DNA of 64,000 nt. Source: an uncultured Bacteroidales bacterium (lineage in GTDB: Bacteria > Bacteroidota > Bacteroidia > Bacteroidales > Bacteroidaceae). The stretch's first letter is position 1. Every line of letters starts with the position of its first letter. This document shows, in pieces, positions 8,234 through 16,086 of this stretch. The DNA lies in assembly GCA_902779165.1 (NCBI GenBank), contig CACZAN010000006.1, positions 21,687 to 85,686 of the forward strand, written 5' to 3'. The position numbers and the translations under genes were made by a program. The notes under the pieces were generated by a model. The model was given only the letters and a program-made list of their open reading frames with translations. It was not told the origin of the DNA and searched no databases.

Positions 8234-9505
8234 ATGGACGCCAAAGAATTACAACCCATCAAACAACGCTATGGCATCGTTGGCAACAGCGAAGGTTTGA
8301 ACCATGCTCTTGATATCGCTCTTCAGGTGGCAAAGACCGACCTCTCCGTTCTCATCACTGGCGAGAGTGGGGTAGGTAAGGAGGTTATTCCCCGCCTGAT
8401 TCACGACAACAGCCAACGCCGTATGCGCAAATATTTCGCCATCAACTGCGGGAGCATTCCTGAAGGCACCATTGACAGCGAACTGTTTGGCCACGAGAAG
8501 GGTGCTTTCACTGGAGCAATTGGCGAGCACGAAGGCTATTTCGGTGCAGCCAACGGCGGAACGCTCTTCCTCGATGAAGTGGGCGAATTGCCCCTGAGTA
8601 CTCAGGCCCGTCTCCTCCGCGTTCTCGAGACGGGAGAGTATATTCGTGTCGGTTCCAGCGAGGTTCGCAAAACTGATGTACGTATTGTCGCCGCCACCAA
8701 CGTGAATATTCAGCATGCCATCCGCGACGGCAAATTCCGCGAAGACCTCTTCTTCCGCCTGAGCACGATTCCCATCAAGATGCCTCCCCTGCGAGAGCGT
8801 GGAGCAGATATTATCCTGCTCTTCACGAAGTTCGCCATGGAGATTGCCGCCAAGTACCAGATGCCTGAGCGCATCAGTCTCACTCCCGAGGCTGCAGAGG
8901 TGATGAAGCGCTATAAGTGGCCGGGCAATATCCGTCAGCTCAAGAACGTCACAGAGCAGATGTCTATTTTGATGCGCGACAGCCGAATTGTTACCCCTGA
9001 AATCCTTTCAGAGTACGAGATCTGGCCGACAATCGAGGAGCAGGGCGGCTTGGTGCGTGTCGGGGCTGCCTCTTCAGACAGCCACTCCTACCAGTCTGAG
9101 CGCGAGATGCTCTTTCAGATGATCAATGCCCTCCACCGCGAGGTCAATGAGCTGAAGCAGAAGATTGCCTCCGGAGCAGCTGTCAGCACGGTTCCGAGGG
9201 AATCCCACGTTCCTGTTTCGCCCGTAACACCGGTGTCGCCTGCGGTGACTGTTGTTCCTGCAACTTCTCCTTCTGTGTTGTCTGTCGTGTCCCCCGACCA
9301 GAACCGCCACAGTCAGCCCGATGCCACCCCTTATGCAGAGGAATATGTCGAAGAGTCCTTGTCCATCGAGGATCAGGAGAAACGGCTCATCATCAAGGCG
9401 CTGGAGAAGAATCGTGGCCGCCGCAAGAAAGCTGCCGACGAGTTGCATATCAGCGAGAGAACCCTTTATCGTAAGATCAAGGAGTATGGATTGGAAGAGA
9501 TTTAA
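8234..9505 (+). CDS. Sigma-54-dependent transcriptional activator (AAA+ plus Fis-type HTH)
   Basis: 423 residues from the ATG at 8234 (MDAKELQPIKQR), which matches the usual start of Bacteroidales homologues; an in-frame ATG at 8201 would add 11 residues. The AAA+ domain starts almost at once. It has Walker A GESGVGKE, the sigma-54 contact loop GAFTGA near residue 90, Walker B TLFLDEVGE, and the arginine-finger region FREDLFFRL. A low-complexity Ser/Pro/Val linker (about 315-360) leads to a Fis-type HTH (KAADELHISERTLYRKIKEYG). There is no receiver, GAF or PAS domain, so the input signal is unknown. It lies in series with pdxA and lptE. Confidence 0.9.
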   Translation: MDAKELQPIKQRYGIVGNSEGLNHALDIALQVAKTDLSVLITGESGVGKEVIPRLIHDNSQRRMRKYFAINCGSIPEGTIDSELFGHEKGAFTGAIGEHEGYFGAANGGTLFLDEVGELPLSTQARLLRVLETGEYIRVGSSEVRKTDVRIVAATNVNIQHAIRDGKFREDLFFRLSTIPIKMPPLRERGADIILLFTKFAMEIAAKYQMPERISLTPEAAEVMKRYKWPGNIRQLKNVTEQMSILMRDSRIVTPEILSEYEIWPTIEEQGGLVRVGAASSDSHSYQSEREMLFQMINALHREVNELKQKIASGAAVSTVPRESHVPVSPVTPVSPAVTVVPATSPSVLSVVSPDQNRHSQPDATPYAEEYVEESLSIEDQEKRLIIKALEKNRGRRKKAADELHISERTLYRKIKEYGLEEI

Positions 9506-9520
9506 GAGAGAGTGTGAAAG

Positions 9521-10087
9521 ATGAAAGATAAGTCTGCAATTACGTCCCTGTTCAGGTGGAAAGCCCCTGCGAAAGGTAAAATCCGTTTTTCCTTTTTCAT
9601 GCTTTCGTTTGCCGCTTTGCTCCTCTCTTCCTGCGCCATCAGCTATAAGTTCAATGGCGCCAGTATTGACTATCAGAAGACCAAGACCATTCAGATAGAC
9701 CCGTTCCCTATTCGCTCGGCATACGTATGGGCTCCCATGCAGTCCATCTTCAACAATAAGCTCACGGACATCTATGCCCAACAGACCAAGCTCAAGCAGG
9801 TCAAGCGTGGCGGCGACCTAGTCGTGGCTGGTGAGATTACGGGCTTCGACCAGTATAATAAGGGTGTGTCGGCTGACGGCTACAGCTCTCAGGTGCAGTT
9901 GAAGATGACGGTCAACGTCCGCTTCACCAACACCAAGAATCATCAGGAGGACTTCGAACGTCAGTTCTCTGCTACTGCCGAGTACGACGCTTCCCAACAG
10001 CTGATGGCCGTACAGGAGGAATTGGTCACCCAGATGACCAAAGATATCACCGAACAAATATTTAATGCCACAGTCGCGAATTGGTAA
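9521..10087 (+). CDS. lptE: LptE-family LPS assembly lipoprotein
   Basis: 188 residues with a hydrophobic segment ending in lipobox LLLSSC (C38). Starting at the internal ATG at 9599 instead would put the cysteine at residue 12, more typical of lipoproteins, so the true start is uncertain. The mature part (YKFNGASIDY, then alternating strands and a C-terminal helix) matches the Bacteroidota LptE-like family. LptE plugs and assembles LptD, the outer-membrane LPS translocon. It is embedded between the sigma-54 activator and a TPR-like gene. Confidence 0.85.
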   Translation: MKDKSAITSLFRWKAPAKGKIRFSFFMLSFAALLLSSCAISYKFNGASIDYQKTKTIQIDPFPIRSAYVWAPMQSIFNNKLTDIYAQQTKLKQVKRGGDLVVAGEITGFDQYNKGVSADGYSSQVQLKMTVNVRFTNTKNHQEDFERQFSATAEYDASQQLMAVQEELVTQMTKDITEQIFNATVANW

Positions 10088-10105
10088 TCAAATAAATCAC
10101 AGACT

Positions 10106-10918
10106 ATGCAATCACTGACGCCATACCTCAAGAATCCCGAGTTGCTGGATGCCTCGGCCATCGAGGAACTCTTTGAGCTTGTAGACCGCCATCCTACCTT
10201 CCAGGCGGCTCGCCTGCTGTTGCTTCGCGGGCTCTATCAGTTGCAGGACGAGCGTTTCGGTCCCACCCTTCGCCAGACAGCCCTGATGGTTCCTGACCGC
10301 GCTCGGCTGTTCGATCTGATAGAAGGTAGCAAGTTCCGCCTTCAGCCCGAGCCCCGTTCCCGTCAGCTTCAAGAGGCTGAGGCTCCCGATTCCGACCGCA
10401 CCCAGTCCCTCATCGATACCTTCCTCTCGGGCTTGCCCGACGAGAGATCCCCCAAACGACCTCACGTGGCGGATGCCACTACGGATTATATGTCCTACCT
10501 CCTCCAGCAGGAGGATGCCTCCTTGTCCGCAGAAGAACCTTTGGCTCTCTCCTCAGACGAAGTTGAAGCAGCATCCGAGGCAGAGGTAGAAGACTCCCTC
10601 GACGAGGAGCCCGAAGATATCCCCGTGCAGACACCAGGGAAAAAGTTTGGACAATTTTCTGCAAGGCGTTCAACTGGTGATGCAATCGATGAATGGCCCA
10701 TTGATGAAGATAAAGATGCACAAAATGCACCTTCTGAAGCCTATTTTACCGAAACTTTGGCCCGAATTTACATTAAACAGGGCAAATATGACAAGGCAAT
10801 TGAAATTATTCGGCGTTTAAGTTTGAATTATCCAAAAAAAAGTCGTTACTTTGCAGACCAAATCCGGTTCTTAGGGAAATTAATTCTCAACGAGCGGAGC
10901 AAAAACAAAGAAAAATAA
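10106..10918 (+). CDS. TPR-like protein of the lptE-secG locus
   Basis: 270 residues, no signal peptide. The N-terminal 90 residues are helical (ELFELVDRHPTFQAARLLLLRGLYQL), the middle (about 115-200) is acidic and probably disordered, and residues about 205-260 resemble one tetratricopeptide-like helix pair (ARIYIKQGKYDKAIEIIRRLSLNYP). Homologues are found at this position in other Bacteroidales, but no function is known to me. The last 250 bases are clearly more AT-rich than the start, so the conserved C-terminal module may have a different history from the linker, or simply different codon constraints. Confidence 0.75.
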   Translation: MQSLTPYLKNPELLDASAIEELFELVDRHPTFQAARLLLLRGLYQLQDERFGPTLRQTALMVPDRARLFDLIEGSKFRLQPEPRSRQLQEAEAPDSDRTQSLIDTFLSGLPDERSPKRPHVADATTDYMSYLLQQEDASLSAEEPLALSSDEVEAASEAEVEDSLDEEPEDIPVQTPGKKFGQFSARRSTGDAIDEWPIDEDKDAQNAPSEAYFTETLARIYIKQGKYDKAIEIIRRLSLNYPKKSRYFADQIRFLGKLILNERSKNKEK

Positions 10919-10937
10919 TCATCAAAAAATAAAAATC

Positions 10938-11315
10938 ATGTACAATCTATTTGTTATCCTTGTGGTCATCGCATCCATCTTCATGTGCCTCGTAGTCCTC
11001 ATCCAAGAGTCTAAGGGAGGCGGTCTCGCCAGCGGTTTCGCCAGCGGCAATCAGCTGATGGGTGTTCGCAAGACCACCGATGTCATCGAGAAGCTCACCT
11101 GGGCACTGGCTATCGCAATGGTCGTCTTCAGCATTGCTTCTGTTTACACCATCCCCGCAGCAGGCAGCGATGCTTCTGTCATGGAGAGCGCAGCTGTTCA
11201 GCAGCAGACCACGGCTCCCACCAACCTTCCTGGTATTCCTGCTACCGACGCTCAGGAAGCTCCCGCTGCTCCCGCAGAGACTCCTGCTGCTCCCGCAGAG
11301 ACTCCCGCCAACTAA
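10938..11315 (+). CDS. secG: Preprotein translocase subunit SecG
   Basis: 125 residues. Two transmembrane segments (about 2-22 and 52-72) flank the cytoplasmic loop with the SecG signature LIQESKGGGLASGF and the GVRKTTDVIEKLTW segment. SecG assists SecYE-mediated protein export at the inner membrane. After the second segment there is a long Ala/Pro/Thr tail with a repeated APAETPA unit, common in Bacteroidota SecG. The stop codon ends one base before the ATG of the GH115 gene, which implies co-transcription of a core export gene with a xylan enzyme. Confidence 0.93.
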   Translation: MYNLFVILVVIASIFMCLVVLIQESKGGGLASGFASGNQLMGVRKTTDVIEKLTWALAIAMVVFSIASVYTIPAAGSDASVMESAAVQQQTTAPTNLPGIPATDAQEAPAAPAETPAAPAETPAN

Positions 11316-11316
11316 T

Positions 11317-13449
11317 ATGAGCGCGTCAATGCTATCATCAAGGATGAAATTTCTCGCCTCGACATTTGTTCTGGCAATGACAGCGCTGACCTTGCAGGCC
11401 AGCGCTTTCGTTTTACCTGCACACAGGATACTTCGAATGTCTGTGGCAGAGCAGAACCACCCCCTGATGTCAACGGCTCTGGACCTGGTACGCTCCGACT
11501 TCCAGCGGGTCATGGACGTGTCGCTCCGCGTTTCCGACGAGCAGCCTCAGCTGCTGGTGGGAACCGTCTCCGGTCCCATGGCCACTAAACTCGCGGCAAC
11601 CGGCGTAGACCTCACTCCCCTGCAGGAGGAGGCTCAGGCCTTCATTGTGGCGGTTGCGCCCTCCGGACAGCTCGTTGTTGCTGGTAGCGATGCTTATGGT
11701 GTCGCCTACGGCCTCATGGAACTCTCGCGCCAGTTGGGTGTCTCGCCCCTGACGTGGTGGGCTGATGTGGATGTGGAGCCCCGCTCCCAGCTGTCGCTGG
11801 ACGAAGGCTTCCTCATTCATCAGACGCCCCACGTCTCCTTCCGCGGCATTCATGTTGATGACGTCACATGGGGTCTGCAGCCTTGGTTGACGAGGACCTT
11901 TGACCCGGGTGCATCCTATACCATCGACCGAAAGATCACCCGTCACATCTTCGAGCTGCTCCTGCGTCTGCGCCTGAACCTCTTCTGGCCTCCGACGGAC
12001 GAATCCTCGCGTGCCTTTTTGGCCACTCCCGAAGCTCGTTCACTGGCAGAATCCTACGGCATCTTCCTTGGCACAGATGTCGAGCAGCCGATAGGTTCTG
12101 AGGATCTGGTGCCACGGATCATGTGCACCGACGACGGCTTCGGTTATCTCACCCGTTTCCCCTCTTATGAAGAGTCCCAGGACGACCGCGGCTGCGGCGT
12201 CTATTACCACGCGTCCTACAGCGGTGGCCCTCACGACTACCTGTGGCTCGGCACTGCCAGTCCCTTCCTGATGTTCCAGCAGCTGAGCGAAGCCTTCTAT
12301 CACGGTGCCCGCCGTCTCTGGGTGCTCAATGTCGGCGATATCAAGCCCAGCGAGTACCAGCTCTCGCTCTTTGCCGATATGGCCTGGGACCTCAACGCTG
12401 TTCGCGAACTGACGATAGGTCGCCATCTTGAGGAGTTCTTTGCTGCGAACGTCGCTCGCGACATCGCCCGCCTCGCTTCCATCTATATGAAGGAGTTCTA
12501 CCACCTCTCTTTCCAGTGCAAGCCCGAGCATCTGGCAGGCACCCGCGTGGATGAACCTGACGGCGAAAGCGTGGATTGGAACAAGGTGCGCGACCTGCCC
12601 TGGAGCGAGAAGCGCATCCGTCATCGCCTGACGCGCTTTGACCTCATGCGCCGAAATGTAGAGTGGCTGGCAGACTCCGTGCGCCACGCCCACCCGTCGC
12701 GCTACGATGCCTTCTTCGAGCTGGTGGAGTACCCCGTAATGGCCGTCATCAACCAGAACCTGAAGTACCTGCTGGCACAGCTGGCGCGTCATGGGATTTC
12801 CTGGCTGTCGAAGGAGAATGTCGACGAGACCTGGCGCCGCTGCGACATTGCCCATAACCGCGTGCAGGAACTCACCCTTCAGTACAACGCTCTCCGTGGC
12901 GGCAAGTGGCAGGGAATCTTGAGTTCCAACCCTGCCGGGCGGCAGGTCTTCCAGCCTGTGCCCCACACCCGTGTGCAGTCGGCTCTGCCCCAGGACGTTC
13001 CCACCATTGCCACCTTCTACGGAGCCAGTTATAACGCCTCCAGCTTCAGCGGCAGTTCCATCCTCGATCCGGTGCTGGGCCTGGGTGCCTCCATTCGTGC
13101 AATGCCGATTCCCAAAGACTGCAACGTCACCTACAAGTTCAAACATAACTTCGGCAAGGAACGCTACGTTATCGTGAAGCTCCACCTGCTGCCTACCCAC
13201 CCCATCCAGGCCGAGCAACGTTTCACCCTCTCCCTCGACGGCGGTGCGCCCCTGACCTTCACCTACGACACCGAGGTGGGCAGCGAGGAGTGGAAGACCA
13301 ATGTGCTGCGCAACTTCGCTGTTGTTCAGGCACGCATCCCCGTCACCCGTGCCACTGGCGAGCACCAGCTCGTGGTCAGTGCCCTTGACGACGGTGTCGT
13401 TGTCGACGAGCTCTTCGTCTATAAAGCACAGGGGAACGTGGAGTTTTAA
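11317..13449 (+). CDS. GH115 family glucuronidase, secreted
   Basis: 710 residues with a signal peptide (about residues 10-33, MKFLASTFVLAMTALTLQASAF). The GH115 core is recognised from DVTWGLQPWL, YYHASYSGGPHDYLWLGT and LWVLNVGDIKPSEYQ; a C-terminal beta domain follows from about residue 540. GH115 enzymes remove (4-O-methyl)glucuronic acid alpha-1,2-linked to xylan, including from internal xylose. Its start codon lies one base after the secG stop, and the frame is also open upstream into secG, but that upstream part is an overlapping-frame artefact. It lies 16 kb away from the main hemicellulase cluster and ffh follows after 48 bases, so the gene sits among housekeeping genes. Confidence 0.9.
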   Translation: MSASMLSSRMKFLASTFVLAMTALTLQASAFVLPAHRILRMSVAEQNHPLMSTALDLVRSDFQRVMDVSLRVSDEQPQLLVGTVSGPMATKLAATGVDLTPLQEEAQAFIVAVAPSGQLVVAGSDAYGVAYGLMELSRQLGVSPLTWWADVDVEPRSQLSLDEGFLIHQTPHVSFRGIHVDDVTWGLQPWLTRTFDPGASYTIDRKITRHIFELLLRLRLNLFWPPTDESSRAFLATPEARSLAESYGIFLGTDVEQPIGSEDLVPRIMCTDDGFGYLTRFPSYEESQDDRGCGVYYHASYSGGPHDYLWLGTASPFLMFQQLSEAFYHGARRLWVLNVGDIKPSEYQLSLFADMAWDLNAVRELTIGRHLEEFFAANVARDIARLASIYMKEFYHLSFQCKPEHLAGTRVDEPDGESVDWNKVRDLPWSEKRIRHRLTRFDLMRRNVEWLADSVRHAHPSRYDAFFELVEYPVMAVINQNLKYLLAQLARHGISWLSKENVDETWRRCDIAHNRVQELTLQYNALRGGKWQGILSSNPAGRQVFQPVPHTRVQSALPQDVPTIATFYGASYNASSFSGSSILDPVLGLGASIRAMPIPKDCNVTYKFKHNFGKERYVIVKLHLLPTHPIQAEQRFTLSLDGGAPLTFTYDTEVGSEEWKTNVLRNFAVVQARIPVTRATGEHQLVVSALDDGVVVDELFVYKAQGNVEF

Positions 13450-13497
13450 GTTTTATGCAGGTGTTCAAAATCTAAATAATTATCAAGAGTAATCTCT

Positions 13498-14823
13498 ATG
13501 TTTGAAAATCTATCCGAACGCCTTGAACGCTCTTTCAAGATACTGAAGGGCGAAGGCAAAATCACTGAGATCAACGTCGCCGAGACTTTGAAGGATGTGC
13601 GCCGCGCACTCCTCGACGCCGACGTAAACTATAAGGTGGCCAAGCAGTTCACCGACACCGTGAAGCAGAAGGCCCTGGGCCAGAACGTCCTCACGGCGGT
13701 GAAGCCGCAGCAGATGATGGTCAAGATTGTTCACGACGAGCTCGCACTCCTCATGGGTGGCGAGACCTCGGAACTCAACCTCTCAGGGCATCCGGCCGTC
13801 ATCCTCATGGCAGGTCTCAACGGTGCCGGTAAGACCACTTTCGCCGGCAAGCTGGCCAACCTGCTGAAGACCAAGCGTCAGCGCCGTCCCCTCCTGGCTG
13901 CCTGCGACGTCTATCGTCCCGCTGCCGTAGAGCAGTTGCGCGTGCTGGCAGAGCAGATAGGAGTGCCTATCTACATGGAACCCGACTCCCAGGATCCCGT
14001 GCAGATCGCCCTCAATGCCATTCACGAAGCCAAAGCCAAGAGCTACGACACCGTCATCGTCGACACCGCCGGCCGACTGGCCATTGACGAGAAGCTGATG
14101 CAGGAGATTGCCGCCATCAAGCAGGCCATTAATCCCGACGAGACGCTCTTCGTTGTTGATGCGATGACCGGTCAGGATGCCGTGAACACCGCGCGTGAGT
14201 TCAACGAGCGGCTCGACTACACCGGCGTGGTTCTCACCAAACTCGACGGCGACACCCGCGGCGGTGCAGCCCTTTCCATCCGCACCGTCGTCGACAAGCC
14301 CATCAAGTTTGTGGGCACCGGCGAGAAGATGGAGGCCATCGACCCCTTCCACCCTGCCCGCATGGCAGACCGCATCCTCGGAATGGGCGACATCGTCAGC
14401 CTCGTGGAGCGTGCCCAGGAGCAGTATGATGAGGAAGAAGCCCGTCGCCTCGAACGCAAGATCCGTAAGAACCAGTTCGACTTCAACGACTTCTACGCCC
14501 AGATCCAGCAGATCAAGAAGATGGGCAACATCAAGGATCTCGCCTCGATGATTCCCGGAGTGGGCAAGGCCCTGAAGGACATTGACATCGACGACAACGC
14601 CTTCAAGAGCATCGAAGCCATCATCCTCTCGATGACGCCGAAGGAGCGCTCCCACCCCGAGTGCCTCAACACCAGCCGCCGCCAGCGTATAGCTCGCGGC
14701 TCCGGCACGGATATCGCCGCCGTCAACCGCCTTATCAAGCAGTTCGACCAGACACGCAAGATGATGAAGATGGTCACAGATCCCAAAATGGCTGCTATGT
14801 TGTCGAAGATGCCGAGGAAATAA
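13498..14823 (+). CDS. ffh: Signal recognition particle protein Ffh (SRP54)
   Basis: 441 residues, usual for Ffh. The N domain (MFENLSERLERSFKIL) is followed by the GTPase domain, with G1 GLNGAGKTT, DTAGRL and TKLDGD, then the methionine-rich M domain (from about 300, IKKMGNIKDLASMIPG to the end) that binds SRP RNA and signal sequences. It targets inner-membrane proteins co-translationally. Codons here are strongly C-ending, unlike the AT-rich island further on. Confidence 0.97.
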   Translation: MFENLSERLERSFKILKGEGKITEINVAETLKDVRRALLDADVNYKVAKQFTDTVKQKALGQNVLTAVKPQQMMVKIVHDELALLMGGETSELNLSGHPAVILMAGLNGAGKTTFAGKLANLLKTKRQRRPLLAACDVYRPAAVEQLRVLAEQIGVPIYMEPDSQDPVQIALNAIHEAKAKSYDTVIVDTAGRLAIDEKLMQEIAAIKQAINPDETLFVVDAMTGQDAVNTAREFNERLDYTGVVLTKLDGDTRGGAALSIRTVVDKPIKFVGTGEKMEAIDPFHPARMADRILGMGDIVSLVERAQEQYDEEEARRLERKIRKNQFDFNDFYAQIQQIKKMGNIKDLASMIPGVGKALKDIDIDDNAFKSIEAIILSMTPKERSHPECLNTSRRQRIARGSGTDIAAVNRLIKQFDQTRKMMKMVTDPKMAAMLSKMPRK

Positions 14824-14836
14824 TTAGCGCAAGCAC

Positions 14837-14946
14837 GAAGTTTAAAGTTTAAGGTTTATAGTTTAATGTAAACACCTTAGACATTAAACATCGCTTCGAG
14901 CATAATCATTCTTCATTAAACTTTAAACCTTAAACTTTAAACTATA
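14837..14946. repeat. Inverted repeat of TTTAAA-type units between ffh and folD
   Basis: Left arm 14837-14868 and right arm 14914-14946 are near-perfect inverted copies built from short AAGTTTAAAGTTTAAGG-like units, with about 45 bases between. It would form a long AU-rich hairpin after ffh and right before the folD start. It may act as a terminator or be one of the short-period AT repeats seen elsewhere in the window. Confidence 0.6.
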
Positions 14947-15822
14947 ATGACCCTCATCGACGGAAAATCCACCGCTGCCACCATCAAGGCAGAAATCAAG
15001 CAGGAAGTAGAGCGCATCGTCGCCGCCGGCGGCAAGCGTCCCCACCTCGCCGCCATCCTTGTAGGCCACGACGGCGGCTCCGAGACCTATGTTAATAATA
15101 AGGTACGCGCGTGCGAGGAGTGCGGCTTCCGCAGCACCCTCCTCCGCTTCGAGGACGACATCACCGAGGCCGAGCTCCTCGACCAGGTGGCCCGCCTCAA
15201 CGACGATGCCGACATCGACGGCTTCATCGTGCAGCTCCCCCTGCCTCGCCACATTGCAGAGCAGCGCGTCATCGAGGCCATTGATTACCGCAAGGACGTC
15301 GACGGCTTCCACCCCATCAACGTGGGGCGCATGGCCATTGGTTTGCCCACCTTCGTCAGCGCCACCCCCAAGGGCATCCTCGAACTCCTGCGCCGCTATG
15401 AGGTCCCGACGTCGGGCAAGAAATGCGTCATCCTCGGTCGCAGCAACATTGTAGGCAAACCCATGTCGCAGCTGATGATGCAGAAGGGGGTCGATGCCAC
15501 CGTCACCGTCTGCCACTCCCGCTCCAAGACTCTGAAGGAAGAGTGCCTGCAGGCCGACATCATCATTGCTGCCATCGGTCAGCCCGCCTTCCTCAAGGGC
15601 GATATGGTCAAACCCGGCGTCACCGTTATCGACGTGGGCACCACCCGCGTGCCCGATGCCACCCGCAAGAGCGGCTTCCGCCTGCAGGGCGATGTGGACT
15701 TCGATGCCGTGGCACCCCTCGCCTCCAAGATCACTCCCGTGCCTGGTGGAGTAGGGCCCATGACCATCTGTATGCTGATGCAGAACACCCTTTCGGCGGC
15801 GAAACACGAATATTATGAGTAA
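14947..15822 (+). CDS. folD: Bifunctional methylenetetrahydrofolate dehydrogenase / methenyltetrahydrofolate cyclohydrolase
   Basis: 291 residues. FolD interconverts 5,10-methylene- and 10-formyl-THF with NADP in the cytoplasm. Conserved motifs are the Tyr-Lys pair in [29 protein letters not shown], the nucleotide-binding GRSNIVGKP and the C-terminal [10 protein letters not shown]. The ATG directly abuts the right arm of an AT-rich inverted repeat. The gene is followed by the promoter of tRNA-His. Confidence 0.96.
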   Translation: MTLIDGKSTAATIKAEIKQEVERIVAAGGKRPHLAAILVGHDGGSETYVNNKVRACEECGFRSTLLRFEDDITEAELLDQVARLNDDADIDGFIVQLPLPRHIAEQRVIEAIDYRKDVDGFHPINVGRMAIGLPTFVSATPKGILELLRRYEVPTSGKKCVILGRSNIVGKPMSQLMMQKGVDATVTVCHSRSKTLKEECLQADIIIAAIGQPAFLKGDMVKPGVTVIDVGTTRVPDATRKSGFRLQGDVDFDAVAPLASKITPVPGGVGPMTICMLMQNTLSAAKHEYYE

Positions 15823-15846
15823 AAAAGTAAAAAAGTAGCCAAAAAG

Positions 15847-15878
15847 TTTGGTCATTTCGCGGGAAAGATGTACCTTTG
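15847..15878 (+). promoter_or_regulatory. Promoter of tRNA-His
   Basis: TTTG at 15847-15850 and TACCTTTG at 15871-15878 match the Bacteroidota promoter pattern, about 40 nt before the tRNA. Confidence 0.7.
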
Positions 15879-15920
15879 CACTCGCAAAAGCCAAAAAGGT
15901 CGCAGCTTCGGCTGCAAATG

Positions 15921-15994
15921 GTGACTATAGTTCAGTTGGTTAGAGCGTCAGATTGTGGTTCTGAATGTCGTGGGTTCGAGTCCCACTAGTCACC
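15921..15994 (+). tRNA. tRNA-His (GTG anticodon)
   Basis: Cloverleaf read directly: acceptor GTGACTA pairs with TAGTCAC; D loop AGTTGGTTAGA; anticodon stem CAGA/TCTG around TTGTGGT gives GTG; T arm GTGGGTTCGAGTCCCAC. The base before the acceptor is G (15920) and the discriminator is C (15994), the G-1:C73 pair that identifies tRNA-His. CCA is not encoded. Confidence 0.97.
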
Positions 15995-16007
15995 CTCCCC
16001 ACAGAAG

Positions 16008-16041
16008 AATCCTGCGAGCAGAAACGTTCGCAGGATTTTTT
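16008..16041 (+). terminator. Intrinsic terminator of tRNA-His
   Basis: Perfect ten-base stem AATCCTGCGA/TCGCAGGATT with a ten-base loop, followed by a run of T, 14 bases after the tRNA. Confidence 0.9.
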
Positions 16042-16086
16042 GGTATTGCAGAACAACGGAATAGCAACCCAACGAACCTCACGACG

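Noticed and set aside
11062-11316. 85-codon upstream extension of the GH115 frame
   Set aside because: It overlaps secG in another frame; the ATG at 11317 begins a proper signal peptide.
15921-15994. tRNA-His as the attachment site of the defence island
   Set aside because: The island starts almost 4 kb away, no copy of the tRNA 3-prime end is seen at the other boundary, and no integrase is present.
15955-16086. N-terminal extension of the MscS frame
   Set aside because: It covers the 3-prime part of tRNA-His and its terminator, so it cannot be translated from the channel mRNA.
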